Of a stretch of 22,380 bases of DNA, positions 21,580-22,380 are shown piece by piece. Made by a program: the position numbers and the translations under genes. Each line of letters begins with the position of its first letter. The stretch's first letter is position 1. The notes below the pieces were generated by a model. It ran no database searches and was not told the DNA's origin. It was given only the letters and a program-made list of their open reading frames with translations. The stretch is from assembly GCA_030594905.1 (NCBI GenBank), contig JAUVEF010000001.1:1-22380 (forward strand). Reading direction: 5' to 3'. This DNA is from Methanosarcinales archaeon (lineage in GTDB: Archaea; Halobacteriota; Methanosarcinia; Methanosarcinales; Methanogasteraceae).

Positions 21580-21957
21580 ATGGAATATAACGAGAAAGTG
21601 ATGGATCATTTTTTAAATCCGCGAAATGTTGGTGAAATCCCCGATCCGGATGGCGCCGGTGAGTTCGGCAATCAGGTCTGTGGAGATGTGACTCAAGTAC
21701 ATATCAAGGTCGAGAACGGCAGGATCACAGATATCAAGTTCAAAACATTCGGATGTGGCGCAGCGATTGCGACAGGAAGCATGATCACGGAACTTGCGGT
21801 TGGAAAGACTCTCGATGAGGCTCTTGCTATCACAAGGGACGATGTGGCTGATGCACTTGGGGGGCTGCCGCCAGTGAAACTGCACTGCTCAAATCTTGCG
21901 GCTGATGCGCTTTATGCGGCAATTCGGGATTATCAGGCGAAAGACAAGAACTCTTGA
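21580..21957 (+). CDS. iscU: Iron-sulfur cluster scaffold IscU/NifU-N
   Basis: The 125-residue protein starts MEYNEKVMDHFLNPRNVGEI and keeps all three cluster ligands: C34 in NQVCGD (with D36), C59 in FKTFGCGAAIATGS and C103 in LHCSNLAADAL. It assembles [2Fe-2S] and [4Fe-4S] clusters from IscS-derived sulfur. It is a stand-alone scaffold domain without the NifU C-terminal extension. The start is set by AAGGTGAT overlapping the iscS stop; an open frame extends upstream inside iscS but is an antiphase shadow. Coupled spacing implies one iscSU operon. No iscA, hscA or ferredoxin genes follow in the window. Confidence 0.96.
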   Translation: MEYNEKVMDHFLNPRNVGEIPDPDGAGEFGNQVCGDVTQVHIKVENGRITDIKFKTFGCGAAIATGSMITELAVGKTLDEALAITRDDVADALGGLPPVKLHCSNLAADALYAAIRDYQAKDKNS

Positions 21958-22108
21958 CTCTCTGAAATTCGAAATCAGAATCTCTCGTTCACAGTATCGG
22001 GATCTTTTTTGGCACCATTTGTAGATTAACTGTGTAAATAGCTTTTTTAGATCGATGGTGCTCTATTCTGGCAGTTGTGCTTACGTACGACAATCTGACG
22101 TTCCCAGA

Positions 22109-22262
22109 AATGTGCGTGTTTAGCGAACCATAAGATTACACAGATTTCCAGGAGAAAGTAGGAAGATACGGGATATAAAATGCGAAACATATCATCAATA
22201 TCTTGTATGTACTACTATCTTCTTGTGTTAATCTTGTAAAATTTCGTGAAACCATCAACGAG
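22109..22262 (-). mobile_element. MITE-like element, family 1, copy C (inverted)
   Basis: The left edge reads ATGTGCGTGTTTAGCGAACCA, the terminus seen reversed at the right end of copy B. On the minus strand the element contains AACACAAGAAGAT, GTACATACAAGATA, TGTTTCGCATTTTATAT and CTGGAAATCTGTGTAATC in the same order as copy A. The far end (about 22240-22262) has diverged from the TIR, so that boundary is approximate. The rest of 21958-22108 shows only a T-rich stretch (about 22003-22010) that could terminate iscSU. Confidence 0.7.
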
Positions 22263-22266
22263 CCCG

Positions 22267-22281
22267 CCCCCCCCCCCCCCC
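22267..22281. repeat. Poly-C tract and unannotated window end
   Basis: Fifteen consecutive C residues directly follow MITE copy C. Such runs are prone to slippage and to sequencing error. From 22282 to 22380 I see no gene or recognisable signal. Confidence 0.6.
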
Positions 22282-22380
22282 ACCAGTTATTTATCCAAAC
22301 CGCCATAACCACTATTCAAGGAACAGAGAAGCGCCCCCCACAAAAAAAGGCGTGAAACGGCGCCCCACCGTGCACTCCTC

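Overview
The window is archaeal and most likely comes from a methanogenic or methane-oxidising euryarchaeote (Methanomicrobia or a Methanophagales/Syntropharchaeia-like relative). The informational genes are archaeal: pelota, RNA polymerase subunit N, transcript cleavage factor TFS, uS9 and an SUI1/aIF1-type factor. TATA boxes replace bacterial -35/-10 promoters. A CbiA/CfbB-type a,c-diamide synthase, in the family that makes coenzyme F430, points to an MCR-bearing lineage. The lineage call is inference; the archaeal call is firm.

Layout. Positions 1-1650 are an accessory, AT-rich flank next to a tRNA-Pro(CGG) gene. It holds a CRISPR-type repeat at the extreme left edge, a GC-rich non-coding island, one tiny intact membrane protein gene, a frameshifted neighbour and one doubtful hypothetical gene. 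Positions 1649-2774 are a leftward informational cluster (TFS, then rps9-rpoN-tRNA-Pro). Positions 2943-6685 run rightward: pelA, a Trm112-like zinc protein, two membrane proteins and a ChlI/BchI-like AAA+ ATPase. Positions 6880-9923 hold a MATE exporter with a palindromic operator candidate, then the a,c-diamide synthase and a stub of a Rossmann-fold gene. Positions 9972-10926 hold an ACT-domain regulator and a decayed PIN-toxin/antitoxin pair. Positions 10955-14977 hold a Cache-HAMP sensor histidine kinase convergent with a two-gene unit (AAA+ ATPase and a PhnP-like metallo-beta-lactamase-fold hydrolase, 4-nt overlap).

Positions 14978-17507 are shaped by small non-autonomous mobile elements. 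One MITE-like family has three copies in the window (15195, 17396, 22109). A second, unrelated 150-bp element at 15395-15544 is flanked by an 8-bp direct repeat. An inverted pair of small palindromic repeats (8304 and 15582) links two distant sites. Between these lie a site-2-protease-type metalloprotease with PDZ domains and an ABC ATPase without an adjacent permease. Positions 18376-20371 carry a Yip1-like membrane protein, a DUF434/DUF5616-like protein, a DUF192 protein and an aIF1/SUI1 protein. Positions 20380-21957 hold the iscS-iscU iron-sulfur cluster assembly pair. The right end (21958-22380) is non-coding with a MITE copy and a 15-base poly-C run.

I found no complete novel multi-gene defence system. 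The strongest new observations are the two MITE families with their flanking direct repeats, the eroded PIN toxin-antitoxin locus, the edge CRISPR repeat with its likely leader, and several sub-60-residue genes or gene remnants.
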